From: Actinomycetota bacterium
GTDB lineage: Bacteria; Actinomycetota; Thermoleophilia; UBA2241
NCBI GenBank assembly: GCA_003132645.1
Contig: PKYM01000213.1
Location: 1-5,815, forward strand
Length of the DNA stretch: 5,815 nt
Reading direction: 5' to 3'
The first letter of the stretch is position 1; each line of letters opens with the position of its first letter. Shown piece by piece: positions 4,782 through 5,815 of the stretch. The notes beneath the pieces are model-generated. The model made no database searches and had not been told where the DNA came from. It was given only the letters and a program-made list of their open reading frames with translations. A program made the translations under genes and the position numbers.

Positions 4782-5815
4782 GTGAGCGCCGAACGCCTGG
4801 TCATAGGCTCGCGCGGCAGCGTGTTGGCGCTCGTTCAGGCCGATTGGGTGGCGGCCCGCCTGGGAGAAGCGCACCCCGGCCTCGAAGTGGCCGTCGAGAA
4901 GATCGCGACCACCGGCGACAGGATCCTCGACGCGCCCCTGTCGAAGATCGGCGACAAGGGACTGTTCACCAAGGAGCTCGAGACGGCCCTGTCCGACGGC
5001 CGCATCGACCTGGCCGTGCACTCGGCCAAGGACGTCCAGACCGCCTTGTCCGCCGGCCTCGTCATCGCCGCCTTCACGCGCCGCGCCGAGGTGCGAGACG
5101 TGTTCGTCGGCGTGTCGGCCGAGCGACGGCCGCAGGAGGGGCGGCCGGCGGGGCGGCCAGCTCGGCTGGACGAACTGCCGCACGGCGCCCTGGTGGGCAG
5201 TTCGAGCCTGCGGCGGCGCTCGCAGCTCCTCGGCCTGCGGCCCGACCTGCGGCTCGTCGACCTGCGCGGCAACGTCCAGACGCGCCTGCGCAAGCTCGCC
5301 GACGAGGGTCTCGACGGCACCGTGCTGGCGGCCGCCGGCCTCGCGCGCCTGGGACGCTCCGACCTGGCCGCCTTCGTGTTCGAGCTGGAGGCGATGCTGC
5401 CCGCCGCCGGCCAGGGCGCGCTGGCGGTCGAGACGAGGGCAGGCGACGAGCGCGTCGCCGCGCTCGTCGCCTGCCTCGACCACGAACCCACGGCCCTCGC
5501 GGTGCGCGCCGAACGCGCCCTGCTCGCCGCCCTCGAGGGAGGCTGCCAGATCCCGATCGGCGCCTACGCCGAGCTGCGCGACGGGTCGCGCGACGGCCGC
5601 GAGCTCGTGCTGCGCGCCTACGTGGGCTCGCTCGACGGGACCGAGTCGGTGCGCGACGCGATGACGGCGCCGGCGGGCGCGCCGGAGGCGCTTGGCGAGG
5701 CACTCGCCGAGCGCCTCCGCGCCGCCGTCCAGGACGCCGCCTTCGTTCACCCGCTCGTCGCCGCCGGTGTGCTGACCACCTCGATCGGCTTCGCCTGCGG
5801 GGTCGAGGTGGTCAG
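4782..5815 (+). CDS. hemC: Porphobilinogen deaminase (hydroxymethylbilane synthase) HemC, 3' partial
   Basis: HemC joins four porphobilinogen units into hydroxymethylbilane in the cytoplasm. Starting at GTG 4782, 344 complete codons are open to the window edge. Landmarks are VIGSRGSVLALVQA (7-20), KIGDKGLFTKELE (55-67), HSAKDVQT (80-87) with catalytic Asp84, SSSLRRRSQLL (140-150) with two substrate-binding Arg, LRGNVQTRLRKL (161-172), AAGQGALAVE (208-217) and EGGCQIPIGA (252-261), where Cys255 carries the dipyrromethane cofactor. About 13 extra residues, including a tandem GRPA, sit near 111-130. The family is about 310 residues, so even with the insertion a stop was expected near 323; the segment after about 318 matches nothing I know. 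Upstream the spacing to hemA is 19 nt, with only a weak GAGA-like ribosome site. The start is supported because no ATG, GTG or TTG was found in frame between the hemA end and 4782. Confidence 0.95.
   Translation, partial: MSAERLVIGSRGSVLALVQADWVAARLGEAHPGLEVAVEKIATTGDRILDAPLSKIGDKGLFTKELETALSDGRIDLAVHSAKDVQTALSAGLVIAAFTRRAEVRDVFVGVSAERRPQEGRPAGRPARLDELPHGALVGSSSLRRRSQLLGLRPDLRLVDLRGNVQTRLRKLADEGLDGTVLAAAGLARLGRSDLAAFVFELEAMLPAAGQGALAVETRAGDERVAALVACLDHEPTALAVRAERALLAALEGGCQIPIGAYAELRDGSRDGRELVLRAYVGSLDGTESVRDAMTAPAGAPEALGEALAERLRAAVQDAAFVHPLVAAGVLTTSIGFACGVEVV
5139..5162 (+). repeat. In-frame 12-bp tandem duplication within hemC
   Basis: Unit 1 (5139-5150, GGGCGGCCGGCG) and unit 2 (5151-5162, GGGCGGCCAGCT) differ at three positions (9, 11 and 12), and each encodes GRPA (HemC residues 120-127). 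The repeat lies in a loop between conserved strands that is about 13 residues longer than in E. coli HemC, so it accounts for part of the extra length. Confidence 0.7.
5772..5815. repeat. Perfect 13-bp inverted repeat ending at the last base
   Basis: CTGACCACCTCGA (5772-5784) is the exact reverse complement of TCGAGGTGGTCAG (5803-5815), with an 18-base spacer; one wobble and one Watson-Crick pair can extend the stem inward. It would form a stable hairpin in RNA or single-stranded DNA. No T run can be seen because the window stops at the repeat, and the hemC frame is still open across it. It may be a terminator, a hairpin inside a coding region or a fold-back end of an assembled contig. Confidence 0.75.

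Noticed and set aside
4494..5750. 418-codon open frame on the minus strand
   Set aside because: It is antisense to hemC and the end of hemA, has low-complexity Arg/Ala/Gly composition and no family motif; hemC on the + strand has all its catalytic residues.

Overview
The window looks like part of a bacterial chromosome with high GC content. It holds one tightly packed, single-strand gene array that links cytochrome c maturation to tetrapyrrole (heme) synthesis. The order on the + strand is: the last 12 codons of an unidentified gene, ccmA, ccmB, ccmC, a small ccmD-like gene, an 88-bp gap, a ccsA/hemX-family membrane gene, hemA and hemC, which runs off the right edge. Codons end mostly in G or C, and four of the seven identified genes (ccmB, ccmC, the ccsA/hemX gene and hemC) start with GTG. 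A ccsA/hemX-like gene followed by hemA and hemC is known from Desulfuromonadales-type Deltaproteobacteria and from Firmicutes. Base composition and the ccm module fit a high-GC deltaproteobacterial, myxococcal, acidobacterial or similar lineage. The exact phylum cannot be read from this window.

Region 1 (about 1-2412) is the heme-handling ABC module of cytochrome c maturation System I: ATPase CcmA, membrane subunit CcmB, heme-binding WWD protein CcmC and a 53-residue single-helix protein in the CcmD position. Spacing is 3-4 nt or less throughout, each start has a Shine-Dalgarno-like sequence, and translational coupling is likely. The complex is expected to load heme onto the chaperone CcmE at the outer face of the cytoplasmic membrane; ccmE, ccmF and ccmH are not in the window.

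Region 2 (2413-2500) is the only real gap. It holds no recognisable gene, promoter or terminator, only a ribosome binding site for the next gene.

Region 3 (2501-5815) starts with an eight-helix CcsA/HemX-family protein whose WWD signature is badly degraded, so a HemX-like role tied to HemA is at least as likely as cytochrome c-heme ligation. Next is glutamyl-tRNA reductase (HemA), with an unusual Ala/Pro-rich C-terminal tail of about 50 residues. The last gene is porphobilinogen deaminase (HemC), with all main catalytic residues, a small tandem GRPA insertion, and an open frame that runs past the usual family length to the window end. HemA starts the C5 route to 5-aminolevulinate, HemC makes hydroxymethylbilane, and the upstream genes handle the finished heme.

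I see no mobile element, CRISPR array, RNA gene or clearly new system. The points most worth a second look are the degenerate WWD motif next to hemA, the perfect 13-bp inverted repeat that ends exactly on the last base (natural hairpin or fold-back assembly end), and the open-ended hemC C-terminus.
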